Made by a program: the position numbers and the translations under genes. The notes under the pieces were generated by a model that did no database searches, was not told the origin of the DNA, and saw only the letters and a list, made by a program, of their open reading frames with translations. Shown here one piece after another: positions 44,780 to 55,928 of a DNA stretch of 64,000 bases (position 1 is the stretch's first letter; every line of letters starts with the position of its first letter). The DNA is from Providencia sp. PROV188 (GTDB taxonomy: Bacteria > Pseudomonadota > Gammaproteobacteria > Enterobacterales > Enterobacteriaceae): positions 1-64,000 of the forward strand of contig NZ_CP097292.1 of NCBI RefSeq assembly GCF_027595165.1, given 5' to 3'.

Positions 44780-45853
44780 TTAACCTTGTAAAAAACTTTT
44801 TGCTGTTTCTAAACAACTACTTATTGTACTACTTAAAACCTTAACTAAATTATCGTATAGTGAATTTGCATTACTGTATTTTTGCGTCAATGTCTGAAGC
44901 GTCGTTTTTAAATTTTCTTCCTGAGATTTAAACCCGGCTTGCCAAGCTTGATATTTTGCGTTGTCAAGCTCTAATACAGAGCCATTACTCGAAGCCTGCT
45001 TAAGCTCCTCAAGTTCATTTAGCATCGTTTCTAAAGGCGTCAGATCCGGAAGAACAACATAACCGCCATTTCTTGGTTGAACACAACTGGATGGCAAACC
45101 CAATTCAGCAGCCCACATTTTTGCCTCATCTTCAGTAAACGTCTCAACAGGTGAACCACCTGATTGAGGAGGAAGTAGCACATATGAAGGATCTTCAGTG
45201 CCCTTCTCCCCCTTACAAGCATTAAGAATACCCCATAGTGTATCTGTTATAGCTCTTGCTGAGAGCTTTACTGAATTACCATCTTTACCCGGCTGAACCC
45301 ATGAGCCCATTTGAGCCAATATTTTTTCACTAAACTTTTGATAAAAGTAGGTATATCCCGCCACCGTACTTTCATACATTTTTAAATAGCTGTCATTGAT
45401 ATCACCGATACTCTCAGAAATTTTTTCCCATAATTCAGCATCAGACATCATGACTTGCCCGGAGATAGTATTATCACCGGCGTTCAACATCAGTAATTTA
45501 GGTAAATTCTCTCCAAACCCTTGCTGTAATTGTTGCTTTTGTTCTTCAGTCAATACTACATGGCTACTTGCTAAACTTTTTAATGCCCCCTCAACATGCT
45601 GTCTTGTTAAAACCCGCTCATTAATTTTTTCATTCATTGTCTCTAATGTCGGTCGCTCACCATTTAGGCTTAACAGTTGTTTTACTTTTAAGTCAGCATA
45701 TTGCAAAGCAGAAAAGTGCAAACCATGATGTCCTACCTCTTTTTTTTCGGTCCCTGCTTCTTGCTTTACCTCTGTCGATACATTGGTTTGGGATTGTTCG
45801 GTAGGATTTAGCTGAGAAGTTCGAGGAGTAGAAGTATTAGAAATGCTAAACAT
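44780..45853 (-). CDS. sipD: SipD/IpaD needle-tip protein
   Basis: A 357-residue hydrophilic translocator that caps the needle and gates SipB/SipC insertion (Salmonella SipD 343). The conserved central and C-terminal parts include DAELWEKISESIGDINDSYL, YESTVAGYTYFYQKFSEKI and a C-terminal helix ending ISSCLETAKSFLQG. It lies between sipC and sipA, the SPI-1 order. Confidence 0.95.
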   Translation of the reverse strand: MFSISNTSTPRTSQLNPTEQSQTNVSTEVKQEAGTEKKEVGHHGLHFSALQYADLKVKQLLSLNGERPTLETMNEKINERVLTRQHVEGALKSLASSHVVLTEEQKQQLQQGFGENLPKLLMLNAGDNTISGQVMMSDAELWEKISESIGDINDSYLKMYESTVAGYTYFYQKFSEKILAQMGSWVQPGKDGNSVKLSARAITDTLWGILNACKGEKGTEDPSYVLLPPQSGGSPVETFTEDEAKMWAAELGLPSSCVQPRNGGYVVLPDLTPLETMLNELEELKQASSNGSVLELDNAKYQAWQAGFKSQEENLKTTLQTLTQKYSNANSLYDNLVKVLSSTISSCLETAKSFLQG

Positions 45854-45946
45854 AAAATTCCCCTATAATCCCCACGACGTTAACGACATCATGGGGAAAT
45901 GAAAATAACCAATAAGGTGAAGTGATGAAGAAATTACCAATCGAGA

Positions 45947-47179
45947 TTAAGCGCGGATGTTTCCTGCGATAGCAGAAGCTGTTGCACTCTTCGATTGATT
46001 GATCTCATTCATAAGACGCAATAATTCCTGCAATAATTCTTTGGATTTTTTAGCCGCATCTTTGGTATTATCTGAAGCTTCACCGGACAGACGGCTACTT
46101 GCTGTACTAATTTGTTGCTCAGAACGTTCCATCGTTGCAGCATACTGTCCACCAGATGCAGCAACGCCGCCCACACTCGCCCCCGAATTCATAATAGCCC
46201 CACCGACCATTTGCTTATTTCTGGCCTTGAGTTTATTATCACCTAATGCAAGTTCTTCGTTGGCAACATCGTGATTAACTGATTCTAATCTTTTTTGTAA
46301 AACAGCCTTATGCTCAGCAGATAAAGTCTTATTGCTTGCGCCTAATTCAATCGAGCTTGAAGCAGCACCATCAACAACATCTACCCCTGATAATCCCGCA
46401 TTCACTCTTGGATTCGGAGAATTTAAATTTAATGATGTTAAACCATCAACATTATCAGCCCCTAACTGAACTCGGTGGTGCTCAGTCAACGTGCGTTGAA
46501 TACCGGTTGCTTCAGATGATAACTTATTAATCTTTGCCGCATTATTCTTTAATGCACCACGCTCATGTTGAATACCAGAATGCTCTTTTTTAGCACCAAC
46601 AGCTGTAATACCTAACTGCAAGGCCGATTGTGAAATCGCCCCCGAAAGCATATCCATACCTTCTCTAACCAAAGAAGCCGCCGTCATTTTTGTTGCTTCA
46701 AAGCTCACTAATGATAACTTAGAGCTCAAGTGAGTTTCTGCTTGACTTAATGACAACATCAAAATATTTGCAGCCACTAACAACGACACCGCCCTTGAAG
46801 AAAAGCCTGAAATGTCGAGGAATTTTCCTTCTTCAAGTCCAGTTTCTTTCATTTTACTTTGAATCAGCTCATCAACCTGAGTAGACAGTTTTGAATGGAG
46901 CTTACTGATATCACCTGAAAATTCAGGGTCTTCCGCTTTACCTTGTAAAAACAAGACTAGCTCACTTAATACCTCTGGTGAAGGCGCTTTTCCTGGTGCG
47001 GCTAACTCAGGACCAGTAAAAAAAGATTGAATTGCGATATCATTCTTTCCAACACTAGCTAAAATCGGTAATAAATCAGCCGCGCTGATCCCCACTTTAG
47101 CACCAGTAACTGGAGTATCTTGTGTTGCGTAATTAGTCAAACCTGCAGGTTGAACATGAGTACTATTAACTGGTAACAT
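45947..47179 (-). CDS. sipC: SipC/IpaC translocator
   Basis: A 410-residue pore-forming translocator (Salmonella SipC 409), which in Salmonella also nucleates and bundles actin. N-terminal secretion region; a central hydrophobic helix (VSLLVAANILMLSLSQAETH, ~residue 128-147); C-terminal coiled coil and the Ala/Ser-rich end (KSKELLQELLRLMNEINQSK). Downstream partner of SipB. Confidence 0.93.
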   Translation of the reverse strand: MLPVNSTHVQPAGLTNYATQDTPVTGAKVGISAADLLPILASVGKNDIAIQSFFTGPELAAPGKAPSPEVLSELVLFLQGKAEDPEFSGDISKLHSKLSTQVDELIQSKMKETGLEEGKFLDISGFSSRAVSLLVAANILMLSLSQAETHLSSKLSLVSFEATKMTAASLVREGMDMLSGAISQSALQLGITAVGAKKEHSGIQHERGALKNNAAKINKLSSEATGIQRTLTEHHRVQLGADNVDGLTSLNLNSPNPRVNAGLSGVDVVDGAASSSIELGASNKTLSAEHKAVLQKRLESVNHDVANEELALGDNKLKARNKQMVGGAIMNSGASVGGVAASGGQYAATMERSEQQISTASSRLSGEASDNTKDAAKKSKELLQELLRLMNEINQSKSATASAIAGNIRA

Positions 47180-47203
47180 ATTATTCTCCCTATTAAATAA
47201 AAT

Positions 47204-48982
47204 TTATGCACGACTTTGGCGTAATATTGCACGAGCAGTTTCAGCACTGTTCTGTGCTGCCGCTGATAACATTTGTTGTAATTCTTGTGTCACTTTTAAG
47301 TCATTACTGAATTTCTCAACAGCCTCACGTAACCACATTTGAATTTGTTCATTCGATGCTTTTGCTACTGTAAAGTCGGCAAGTGCCTCAGTGGAGTTCT
47401 TTAAAAATACCCCTTGAGTAATATTACCTGTGGACTGAGCACCGGTATGGGCAACTTCCAGACCTAAAACTGTTTTGTTAATTGTATTACCAATCAGCTC
47501 TTTAGATAATGCATCAGCCTTTAATCCCGCCTTAGCGCCGAGCTCCCCTAACCCATTCGTTAGGCGCTGCATTCCTTGCGATAATACTTTACTACCATTA
47601 CTAGCAAGCTGACGTAAAACCGTTGGCATGAGTTTTTTGATTGACTCTCCCAACAACTTACTCATCATATCGCCAAGCTTTGACGCAGCCCCTTTACCGA
47701 CAACCGCAACGACGGCAATCACGGCAACCATCGCAACAGCAGCCAATACAGCCCCTAAAATACTTCCGACTAAGTCAGCCGTTTTCTTATCTACCCCTAA
47801 AGCACCCAATACGTCTGAAAGTGCCTTACCTATGGCCTGCATCAATGGCTTCAATATATTTTCCATTATCGGATTAAGCGCCTGCTGTATAAACGAGGTA
47901 CCAGTAGCAGCTTTCGTAACTTCATCAGCCACCATTAACGCCACACCAGCCGCGGCCAATGCTAAACTAGCCCCCCCAGAGAATACCGCACCAACTATGC
48001 TAGCAATCGTTAATAATGCACCAACAATTTTCCCCACACAGCCCATGATCCTATTAACTTCTTCGGCTTTTTGGACTTCTTTTGCATACTCAGCCGCTTT
48101 AGTTTCCATTTCTTTTTGGCGACCTTCTTGCAAAGCTTTAAAGATGTCTAAATCAGCTTTTAAAGATTCTTCACTATTTTTACCCACTAATTGAACAAAC
48201 ATTGACATCAGCATCGTCATCCTGGCAACACTTGTCAGGTTATCCTCAGCATTTTGTTCATTTTGGCTACGGGGAAGGTTTAAACCTTGAGATTGCGTTA
48301 AAATTTTATCCGCTTTTTCTGCTTTCTCAGTCGCATCCGCATGGGCGCTCATGGCTTTTTGTTCAGCAGCCTCGGATTGTTTTTGTAGCGACTCAGCCTC
48401 TTTAGACGCTTGTTCAACACTAGCCAAAGCCTCTTGATAACCTGAATCACCTGGTTTTAGCTTTGACAACTTCTCTTGGGCACTTTGTAAAACTTTGGAC
48501 TGAGCTTCTTGCTTTTGTTTAATATTTCTTAATTCCTCAAGAGCATCCTGGTAGGAATCCATCGCTTTCTCAGCATCAGCTGCTGCAGATTGAAAGTCAG
48601 ATGAGATTTTGTCACTCAAGGCTTTATTAGCCTCTACCATCGCTTTCCATGCATCTAAACGGGCTTCCAACTGAGAGATAGAAACCTCGCCCATCAATGC
48701 CATCAATTGCCCTAATAGAAACGTTAGAGTCCCTTCGGAATTTAATGCCTCTTTCGCCTCTGCTGAAGGCGGTGTTAATGGAACAGACTTTAAACCATTA
48801 GCATCTATCTTCGTGGGTGATACAGCATCGGTTTCACTTGCTTTTGACGCCAAAACAGCTTTTAATGCCTCATCTGCTGCCTGAACAAAATTATCGCCCT
48901 TACGAACATGCTCAAACGCAGCTCTCGCTAATGATGGGTCAATGCGCCCCCCAAGACCACCAGTGATACCTGAGTTATTCAT
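47204..48982 (-). CDS. sipB: SipB/IpaB translocator
   Basis: A 592-residue translocon pore protein (Salmonella SipB 593). A long N-terminal coiled coil (~100-240) rich in Glu/Lys/Gln is followed by two hydrophobic hairpin segments (VGKIVGALLTIASIVGAVFS near 325 and LVGSILGAVLAAVAMVAVIA near 405), then an amphipathic C-terminus. It starts directly after the chaperone gene sicA. In Salmonella, SipB inserts in host membranes and triggers macrophage death. Confidence 0.96.
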   Translation of the reverse strand: MNNSGITGGLGGRIDPSLARAAFEHVRKGDNFVQAADEALKAVLASKASETDAVSPTKIDANGLKSVPLTPPSAEAKEALNSEGTLTFLLGQLMALMGEVSISQLEARLDAWKAMVEANKALSDKISSDFQSAAADAEKAMDSYQDALEELRNIKQKQEAQSKVLQSAQEKLSKLKPGDSGYQEALASVEQASKEAESLQKQSEAAEQKAMSAHADATEKAEKADKILTQSQGLNLPRSQNEQNAEDNLTSVARMTMLMSMFVQLVGKNSEESLKADLDIFKALQEGRQKEMETKAAEYAKEVQKAEEVNRIMGCVGKIVGALLTIASIVGAVFSGGASLALAAAGVALMVADEVTKAATGTSFIQQALNPIMENILKPLMQAIGKALSDVLGALGVDKKTADLVGSILGAVLAAVAMVAVIAVVAVVGKGAASKLGDMMSKLLGESIKKLMPTVLRQLASNGSKVLSQGMQRLTNGLGELGAKAGLKADALSKELIGNTINKTVLGLEVAHTGAQSTGNITQGVFLKNSTEALADFTVAKASNEQIQMWLREAVEKFSNDLKVTQELQQMLSAAAQNSAETARAILRQSRA

Positions 48983-48984
48983 AC

Positions 48985-49627
<643 letters not shown>

Positions 49628-50686
49628 TCACTCACTTTTATTTACTGACTCCCCTATTCCTGCATTCTCAACTTCCTCTAACCACACCAAGAGACGCAAT
49701 ACCTCATCAATCTCTTCAAGACAAACAAAATCATAACGACGGTGAGTTTTGTATATCCGTCTAGCTAATTTAATATCAGTAATAACAGGAACTCCGACTT
49801 TTTCAGCATAAGCACGAACAGCTAATGCTTTTTGATTAGTTTCTCGAACTGAAATTAAAGGAATTGGTGATAAATCCGGCCTGAAGTAAATACCGATAGC
49901 AATATGTGTTGGGTTAGCAACAATAAGTCGAGAGTTTTCAATATCAGATTTAACTTGCTCTGATAATATTTCCATATGAATTTCGCGTCGACGAGCCTTA
50001 ATTTCTGGATTTCCCTCAGACTCTTTCATTTCTCGTTTAACTTCTTCTTTATCCATTTTCATATCTTTCATGGTAAGAAAGTATTCAGCGAGTGCATCTA
50101 ATAATAATATAATAAGAGAACAACCAAGGCATATAATGACTAAAGAAAATAATAACTTTTCCCAAACAATTGCCACACCGAATAAATCACCATTAACTTG
50201 AGAAAATAATAATTCTTTATTATTTTTCCAGACGATAGTAATAGCGATAATGAAACAAGAAAGATAGAGCAAAGTTTTAATCGTATCTTTAATAGTTCTA
50301 AGGCTAAACAGCTTCTTAACACCTTGAACAGGATTCAATGCTGATAAATTAAGTTTCAGTGCTTCGGTAGCTAAAACAAACCCGACTTGCAATAATGCAG
50401 GTAATGCCGATATAAAAACACACAATGCAATGAAAGGAAGAAGAAACTTCATTCCTAACATGAACACAGCTTTAGAATAGTCCGTAATACTCTGGGGGTT
50501 TTCAGACTGAAGAAATATCCTAATCATCCCCATAAATTCATCAAAAGAACTAAAAGAAACGAGATATAAAATACCACCCAGCGTCAAACATGCGACAATA
50601 AAGTCTTTACTCTTAAATGACTGTCCTTTTTTTTTCGCTTCTTCTAGTCTTTTCCGTGTAGGCTGTTCTGTTTTGTTCGATGACAT
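49628..50686 (-). CDS. spaS: SpaS/Spa40 export switch protein (SctU)
   Basis: A 352-residue export apparatus protein with four transmembrane helices and a cytoplasmic autoprotease domain. The self-cleaving NPTH motif is at residues 258-261 (VANPTHIAIG), the same numbering as Salmonella SpaS (Asn258-Pro259). It switches secretion from needle parts to translocators. Last gene of the inv-spa run. Confidence 0.97.
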   Translation of the reverse strand: MSSNKTEQPTRKRLEEAKKKGQSFKSKDFIVACLTLGGILYLVSFSSFDEFMGMIRIFLQSENPQSITDYSKAVFMLGMKFLLPFIALCVFISALPALLQVGFVLATEALKLNLSALNPVQGVKKLFSLRTIKDTIKTLLYLSCFIIAITIVWKNNKELLFSQVNGDLFGVAIVWEKLLFSLVIICLGCSLIILLLDALAEYFLTMKDMKMDKEEVKREMKESEGNPEIKARRREIHMEILSEQVKSDIENSRLIVANPTHIAIGIYFRPDLSPIPLISVRETNQKALAVRAYAEKVGVPVITDIKLARRIYKTHRRYDFVCLEEIDEVLRLLVWLEEVENAGIGESVNKSE

Positions 50687-50690
50687 AAGA

Positions 50691-51464
50691 TCACTTAATA
50701 TCTGAAATCCAAGTATCTAGTAAAGCAGGCGTAAATGATAATTTTAATATATTATCTGGAAAAACAGGTGAAAAATAAAACAACATAATAAGTACAGCAA
50801 GACCACTTTTAATCGTTAACGAAATTGCAAAAGCATTCATTTGTGGTGCAAATCTAGAAAGTAAACCTAAAACAACCTCTGATAATAATAAAACTGCCAA
50901 AATAGGACTCGCTAAAACAAATGATTGCGCTGTAATTGTATTAATAAAACTGAGTACAGGCGGTAAAGAAGGAAAGCATGACTCCGTAGGATTACATAAT
51001 TGATAACTTTCATAGAAAGTCTCTACCATCATCTGTAATCCTCCATTTTGTAAAAAAATCACAGCAGTAAATAGATTTAAAAAATTTGCCATTTCAGAAG
51101 TATCAATACCATTAGCTGGGTCAATTGTGCTACTTAATGTTGCACCTCTTTGGTTATCAACAATATTACCTAATGCATGCATAACCCAAAAAGGCCACGC
51201 AACGAGAAAACCAAGAATAAGGCCAATGATGACTTCTTGAGCGATTACGGCTATTGCTGGAAGTGTGTTCGGTAATTCTGTTGAAGACACTTCATACGGC
51301 CATACACTAACAGCAACAATAACGATTACTGAATTACGAACAACGCCAGTTAGCACATTATTATTTAAAAATGGTAGCATAAAGAAGACTGGAGACACCC
51401 GAGCAAGCCCCAATGATGCCGTATAAACCCATGCATGAGCTTCAAAAAATAGGTCAAATGACAT
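50691..51464 (-). CDS. spaR: SpaR/Spa29 export gate protein (SctT)
   Basis: A 257-residue FliR-family integral membrane protein with several hydrophobic helices. Typical stretches include AWVYTASLGLARVSPVFFML and GLILGFLVAWPFWVMHALGN. It is part of the SpaP5-Q4-R1 export gate. It begins four bases after the spaQ stop and ends four bases before spaS. Confidence 0.96.
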   Translation of the reverse strand: MSFDLFFEAHAWVYTASLGLARVSPVFFMLPFLNNNVLTGVVRNSVIVIVAVSVWPYEVSSTELPNTLPAIAVIAQEVIIGLILGFLVAWPFWVMHALGNIVDNQRGATLSSTIDPANGIDTSEMANFLNLFTAVIFLQNGGLQMMVETFYESYQLCNPTESCFPSLPPVLSFINTITAQSFVLASPILAVLLLSEVVLGLLSRFAPQMNAFAISLTIKSGLAVLIMLFYFSPVFPDNILKLSFTPALLDTWISDIK

Positions 51465-51467
51465 TCA

Positions 51468-51728
51468 TCATCCCTTAATAAGAGCTAAATTTAATACCTC
51501 TCGACTGAAGGAAAGAAGCACATCACCATACCAACCTGAAAGTAATAGAAAACACAAACAAACCCCAAGTAATTTGAGACCAAATGGTAATGTTTGTTCT
51601 TGTAATTGAGTTACCGTCTGAAATAAACCAACGAGTAAACCAATTACTGTCGCAATAATAATTGGCCAACTAGATAAAATTAAAACTAAATACAGTGATT
51701 TATTTCCAGCAAAAACTAAATCATTCAT
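51468..51728 (-). CDS. spaQ: SpaQ/Spa9 export gate protein (SctS)
   Basis: An 86-residue FliQ-family helical hairpin ([40 protein letters not shown]). Salmonella SpaQ is 86 residues. Four copies join the SpaP/R gate. Confidence 0.97.
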   Translation of the reverse strand: MNDLVFAGNKSLYLVLILSSWPIIIATVIGLLVGLFQTVTQLQEQTLPFGLKLLGVCLCFLLLSGWYGDVLLSFSREVLNLALIKG

Positions 51729-51760
51729 ATATACACCATTTCACCTATATTCCATCATCC

Positions 51761-52429
51761 TCACTTAGCTAATTCCATATATTGCATAACGAGTCCCTCA
51801 GATAATAAGGTCCATCCATCAAATGCAACAAATAATATCAATTTAATTGGTGTTGATATGGTGACAGGGCTCATCATCATCATACCCAACGCGAGTAAAA
51901 CACTCGACACAACAAGGTCAATAACAACAAAAGGCAAATAAATATAAAATCCTATTTTAAATGCACTCTTTATTTCACTCAAAGCATATGCTGGTAACAA
52001 AGAAAAAATAGAGGGTTCATCTAAATCATCATCTGTCACTGTCGTTTCATTACCTTCTTGAATACGATTTAATTGTATTTTTTCAAAAAACTTAACTAAT
52101 TCTTTATCAGAATATTTAGTTAAATACTCACGATAACCAACTAACCCATTATCAACAAACTGACTCAGCGATGTTGCATCATTAAAATTGACATTTTCAT
52201 CATTATAATAATCATAAGCTTCTTGTGTAATCGGTAACATAACAAACAAAGAAAGTAATAATGCTATTCCATTGAGCACCATATTAGATGGAACTTGCTG
52301 TAAGCCCAATGCGTTCCGTACCATAATAAAAACAATTGAAATCTTTAAAAAACAAGTACCCGCAGCAATAATAAATGGTAATAATGTAAAAAATGCTAAT
52401 ATAGCAATCAACGAAATATCATTAGTCAT
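51761..52429 (-). CDS. spaP: SpaP/Spa24 export gate protein (SctR)
   Basis: A 222-residue FliP-family membrane protein with four helices and a periplasmic loop. Conserved segments: KISIVFIMVRNALGLQQVPS and the C-terminal VSSVLLALGMMMMSPVTIST. Salmonella SpaP is 224 residues. Confidence 0.97.
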   Translation of the reverse strand: MTNDISLIAILAFFTLLPFIIAAGTCFLKISIVFIMVRNALGLQQVPSNMVLNGIALLLSLFVMLPITQEAYDYYNDENVNFNDATSLSQFVDNGLVGYREYLTKYSDKELVKFFEKIQLNRIQEGNETTVTDDDLDEPSIFSLLPAYALSEIKSAFKIGFYIYLPFVVIDLVVSSVLLALGMMMMSPVTISTPIKLILFVAFDGWTLLSEGLVMQYMELAK

Positions 52430-52431
52430 TA

Positions 52432-52728
52432 TTACTTACTCTCATTTAACCACTTAGTTATTTCAACGCCTAATGAATCATCCAGTTGAACTAATTCACC
52501 ATATCCCAATAAAACATCATTGACACGAACTTCAATACGAGATTCGGAGTCATTTGGTAACGGAAAAACATGACCCTCATATAAACATTGTAGTTCCAAT
52601 AAACTTAAATGTTTACGATGTAAAATAAACTCCATCTTAACTGGGATTGCATCCATCTTCTGAATAGAGTCAACACTTGAGGCATCACTATGCATCTCCT
52701 CGGTATTATTAAGATCTTGTACTTCCAT
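52432..52728 (-). CDS. spaO: short SpaO isoform from an internal start
   Basis: Within spaO, the minus-strand sequence GAGGGGG (52740-52734) lies five bases before an in-frame ATG (52728, Met204), a stronger Shine-Dalgarno sequence than most gene starts here. It would yield a 98-residue product containing only the second SPOA domain. Salmonella SpaO and Shigella Spa33 make such C-terminal isoforms from internal codons near residues 203 and 192, and these are needed for a stable sorting platform. The site is seen; use in vivo is inferred. Confidence 0.8.
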   Translation of the reverse strand: MEVQDLNNTEEMHSDASSVDSIQKMDAIPVKMEFILHRKHLSLLELQCLYEGHVFPLPNDSESRIEVRVNDVLLGYGELVQLDDSLGVEITKWLNESK

Positions 52729-53337
52729 AATCACCCCCTCATCAACATACTGAAAAAGACCTAATTTTTTTGTATAACAAAATACTTCAGATAATTTTGT
52801 CTGAATGAGTAATACATCCCCAAGTTCAATCTGTTCTAACACCTTCAATTGAACCTTGCTATATCCTAGACTTAACGATATTGGCCAAGATAAATTAGAG
52901 GGCACAATGGATACTTTTTTTGGTCCAATTTTGGGGACTTTTTCAAGCCATATAGGCCCATGACTACTCAATATGCGTAACAATGCTTTATCAGGTAAAT
53001 GTTCTCCAGATATCACATCACTAAACCATAGCCGTTGATAGCCTAATTCATGCATAGGACATTCAAATGGTCGCTCTTTAGAGACCAACCAATGAATAAT
53101 CTGATTTTCTGCTTTTGCAGAGACAGCCAATTTTGCTAACTCAGGAGAAATCGCTTCAAGCCAATCAGTTAATAATATCCAACCTTCCCAAAGACGTTGA
53201 GAATCACCACACTTAACCCATTTACCATGTTTGGGGGGGAAACCAATCGAGGCCACCTCACCTTGTCGCTGCCAAATAGCCGCAGCACTGGAAAGAAGAA
53301 GCTCATTTTGAGCTATTTTTTTTAACCGAAATGACAT
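52432..53337 (-). CDS. spaO: SpaO/Spa33 sorting platform protein (SctQ)
   Basis: A 301-residue SctQ: cytoplasmic pod component that queues chaperone-effector complexes. Two surface-presentation-of-antigens (SPOA) domains occupy the C-terminal half (~145-220 and ~225-300; HRKHLSLLELQCLYEGHVFP and LGYGELVQLDDSLGVEIT). Salmonella SpaO is 303 residues. It overlaps the invJ stop by one base and contains the internal start described at 52432-52728. Confidence 0.95.
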   Translation of the reverse strand: MSFRLKKIAQNELLLSSAAAIWQRQGEVASIGFPPKHGKWVKCGDSQRLWEGWILLTDWLEAISPELAKLAVSAKAENQIIHWLVSKERPFECPMHELGYQRLWFSDVISGEHLPDKALLRILSSHGPIWLEKVPKIGPKKVSIVPSNLSWPISLSLGYSKVQLKVLEQIELGDVLLIQTKLSEVFCYTKKLGLFQYVDEGVIMEVQDLNNTEEMHSDASSVDSIQKMDAIPVKMEFILHRKHLSLLELQCLYEGHVFPLPNDSESRIEVRVNDVLLGYGELVQLDDSLGVEITKWLNESK

Positions 53338-54212
53338 TAATCCTCCTCATCATCAGTCATGTGCTGATTTTGAGACTGGTGCCCATCTCTATTGTCCTCT
53401 TGGACTAAATGCCAACGATGAGGATTTCCGGATTGCCAATTATCATTTAATTTCTGTTCAACAAGCGCATCTGAAGGAGATAGCATCATTGAGCCACTTT
53501 GAGCTTGAATATTCACTGAATACTCGCCTCCCCAACGCTGAAAGCGATATGTCAATGAATTTGAGTCCATACTTGAAGTATCCAACGTTTTTCTATTTTC
53601 TACCGCAGCCTGGATCTTGGCTTCTAAAGTCGAACTATGTAATAAACTCGCGTTCATTTTTGCATCGACGACAGATGAAGATGATAATGTTGATGCCGAT
53701 AACATTGTCATAGACAACGCACCGCCTTCAGCACTTTTGAATGTTGAAACATTATCTTTTTTCAATGATGATAGAAGACTATCTTCGCCATCCGTTGATA
53801 TTTCTTCACTGCTAATTAATTTTTGCCTAATAACATCAAGGGGTTCAGAATTTTTAACCGATGCAGATTCTCCTCTAGCTAAAGCTTTGCCTTCCCCTAC
53901 ATTCAGTATTGATTTCGTGTTATTTAATTTCAATGAAAGCAAATTGTCATTACGGAAATTCCCCATTCCATTTTTATTCTTTTGCTCTTGAGACTGAACA
54001 CCGCGTTGATATTTAGTAGATATTGTTGATAACATCGCTAATGGAGCCCCCAGGAATCCTTCCATAGAAAGCATCTCATCTTCACGCTCCTCTGAGTTAG
54101 AGTTAGACTTATCCTCAACTTTAGAACGTAAAATTTCATCAAGACTTTCCACATTTTCCTGCAAAACGATATCCGTTTTTTCACCAATGTTAGAAAATGC
54201 TATAGATTCCAT
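53337..54212 (-). CDS. invJ: InvJ/Spa32 needle-length regulator (SctP)
   Basis: A 291-residue, Ser/Asn/Glu-rich, poorly conserved protein in the SctP position between invI and spaO. Salmonella InvJ is 336 residues and Shigella Spa32 292. No signal peptide; a C-terminal YRFQRWGGEYSVNIQAQSGS segment resembles the conserved T3S4-like end. It controls needle length and the substrate switch with SpaS. The call is mainly positional. Confidence 0.85.
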   Translation of the reverse strand: MESIAFSNIGEKTDIVLQENVESLDEILRSKVEDKSNSNSEEREDEMLSMEGFLGAPLAMLSTISTKYQRGVQSQEQKNKNGMGNFRNDNLLSLKLNNTKSILNVGEGKALARGESASVKNSEPLDVIRQKLISSEEISTDGEDSLLSSLKKDNVSTFKSAEGGALSMTMLSASTLSSSSVVDAKMNASLLHSSTLEAKIQAAVENRKTLDTSSMDSNSLTYRFQRWGGEYSVNIQAQSGSMMLSPSDALVEQKLNDNWQSGNPHRWHLVQEDNRDGHQSQNQHMTDDEED

Positions 54213-54655
54213 TGTATTCTTTCCTCTTGTTCAATTTCATCTTGACGTAAATTAAATAAATAGATTTGTTGCTTTTGCTTTGATAACCAACGGTTATAGT
54301 TTTCTTCTTTTCGCAACCAATATTGTCGTTTTTGTTGTAACGCTACCCGTTTTTCTTCTAACTCTTTACACTGCTCGATAATTTGACTTATCAACGTATT
54401 ACACTCGTATATCTTACGCCTAAGTACAGATTGCTTACGCAACATGGCATTTAATTGCTCTCGATTTAACGTTTCGGCATTTACTCGTTGTGTTTTTAAT
54501 AACTGCCTTAATCCCTCAATTTGAACCTGGATAGACTCTTTTGATGACATCAATTCTTGGATTTCACGAGATAATCCCGCAATCTGAACATCACAACGTG
54601 ATTGTGATAGTTGGCAACGATGAATCAATGTCCTAATTTTCTTACGAAAGGGCAT
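54200..54655 (-). CDS. invI: InvI/Spa13 ATPase stalk protein (SctO)
   Basis: A 151-residue, almost entirely coiled-coil protein (FliJ/YscO family), Gln/Arg/Glu-rich, e.g. [20 protein letters not shown]. SctO forms the central stalk under the export gate and engages the ATPase hexamer. It overlaps invC (14 bp) and invJ (13 bp). Confidence 0.9.
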   Translation of the reverse strand: MPFRKKIRTLIHRCQLSQSRCDVQIAGLSREIQELMSSKESIQVQIEGLRQLLKTQRVNAETLNREQLNAMLRKQSVLRRKIYECNTLISQIIEQCKELEEKRVALQQKRQYWLRKEENYNRWLSKQKQQIYLFNLRQDEIEQEERIQWNL

Positions 54656-55928
54656 ACATTCCCCGTAACGTATCTGAGAACGACGAATATTGATTTATTG
54701 GCTGACATAACCATCGTTTCAATGGCTCTCTCATATTCATAGCAAAATCATTTTCAGAGTTTTCGCCGTGTTTATATTCACCAAGATCAATAAAAATCTG
54801 CAACTCATCAAGCTTCGTAATTAGCTTTCGAACATTGAAGGCGACCGATTGATGTTCTTCCGTCGTTATTTGACCAAAGACCCGGCTAACGCTTTTGAGA
54901 ACATCGATAGCAGGATAATGACCTTGTCCTGCTAATTTTCGGCTCAAATAAAAATGCCCATCAAGAATCGAACGAATTTCATCCGCCATTGGATCGGGCT
55001 CATCTTCACCTTCTAATAAAACAGTATAAAACGCGGTGATACTTCCTTTGTTTGTTGCGCCAGGACGCTCAAGTATCCGAGGTAAACTGTCAAAAACAGA
55101 TGCAGGATAACCACGGCGAGCGGGGGCTTCCCCCGCAGCAAGTGCAACATCACGTAACGCACGAGTATAACGAGTCATTGAATCAATAAATAAAACAACT
55201 CGCTTTCCTTGATCCCTAAAAAACTCGGCAACTGTGGTTGCTAGTAATGCAGCATTACACCTATCAACAGAGGAAAAATCAGAAGTTGCAAACACCAAAA
55301 CACAGCGATCTTTTTTTGGTGATCCTTGTAACGTTGACACAAATTCAGTGACCTCACGCCCCCGCTCACCAATTAATCCGATAACAAAAACATCGGCTTC
55401 CGTTTGGTCAATAAGCATATGCATCAGCATTGTTTTACCACAGCCAGCAGATGCAAAAATTCCGATACGTTGACCAACACCACAAGTGAGAACACCGTCA
55501 ATCACCCTGATCCCTGTAACTAATGGTTCATTCACCCCTACACGAGAAAAATATTCCGGAGGAGCAACATCAATCATGCGCTCTTCTTTAGTAGAAGGAA
55601 TTTCTGATGCAAAACGCTCAACAATTCGTCCCGTAGGATCAATAACTGAGCCTAAAACAAAGTTACCTAATGGGACGGATAATGCTCGTCCTGTCGGTAC
55701 AATAACCGCGTTACGCGTTAATCCATTAGCATTACCGATTAAACTTAAAACAGTACAGTCACGTTGTAATCCCACAACCTGCGCACGCGCAATCACAGAG
55801 TCATCTTGCCAATGAGCTCGAATATTACACAGCTCACCAATTGCAACATCTGGTAACTCTGCTTCTAATATTGGTCCAGATATTCGCTGAGGGTGTGCTA
55901 ACTTTTGAAGTAAACGAAGTGATTTCAT
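54642..55928 (-). CDS. invC: InvC/Spa47 T3SS ATPase (SctN)
   Basis: A 428-residue F1-beta-like ATPase that unfolds and feeds substrates to the gate. ATG 55928 is chosen ([13 protein letters not shown]): it overlaps the invB stop as ATGA, and it puts the Walker A lysine (ASAGCGKT) at residue 165, as in Salmonella InvC. Six upstream codons to 55946 are an alternative. Walker [11 protein letters not shown] has Asp249; the SctN segments [10 protein letters not shown] and [18 protein letters not shown] are present. Confidence 0.97.
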   Translation of the reverse strand: MKSLRLLQKLAHPQRISGPILEAELPDVAIGELCNIRAHWQDDSVIARAQVVGLQRDCTVLSLIGNANGLTRNAVIVPTGRALSVPLGNFVLGSVIDPTGRIVERFASEIPSTKEERMIDVAPPEYFSRVGVNEPLVTGIRVIDGVLTCGVGQRIGIFASAGCGKTMLMHMLIDQTEADVFVIGLIGERGREVTEFVSTLQGSPKKDRCVLVFATSDFSSVDRCNAALLATTVAEFFRDQGKRVVLFIDSMTRYTRALRDVALAAGEAPARRGYPASVFDSLPRILERPGATNKGSITAFYTVLLEGEDEPDPMADEIRSILDGHFYLSRKLAGQGHYPAIDVLKSVSRVFGQITTEEHQSVAFNVRKLITKLDELQIFIDLGEYKHGENSENDFAMNMREPLKRWLCQPINQYSSFSDTLRGMYALS

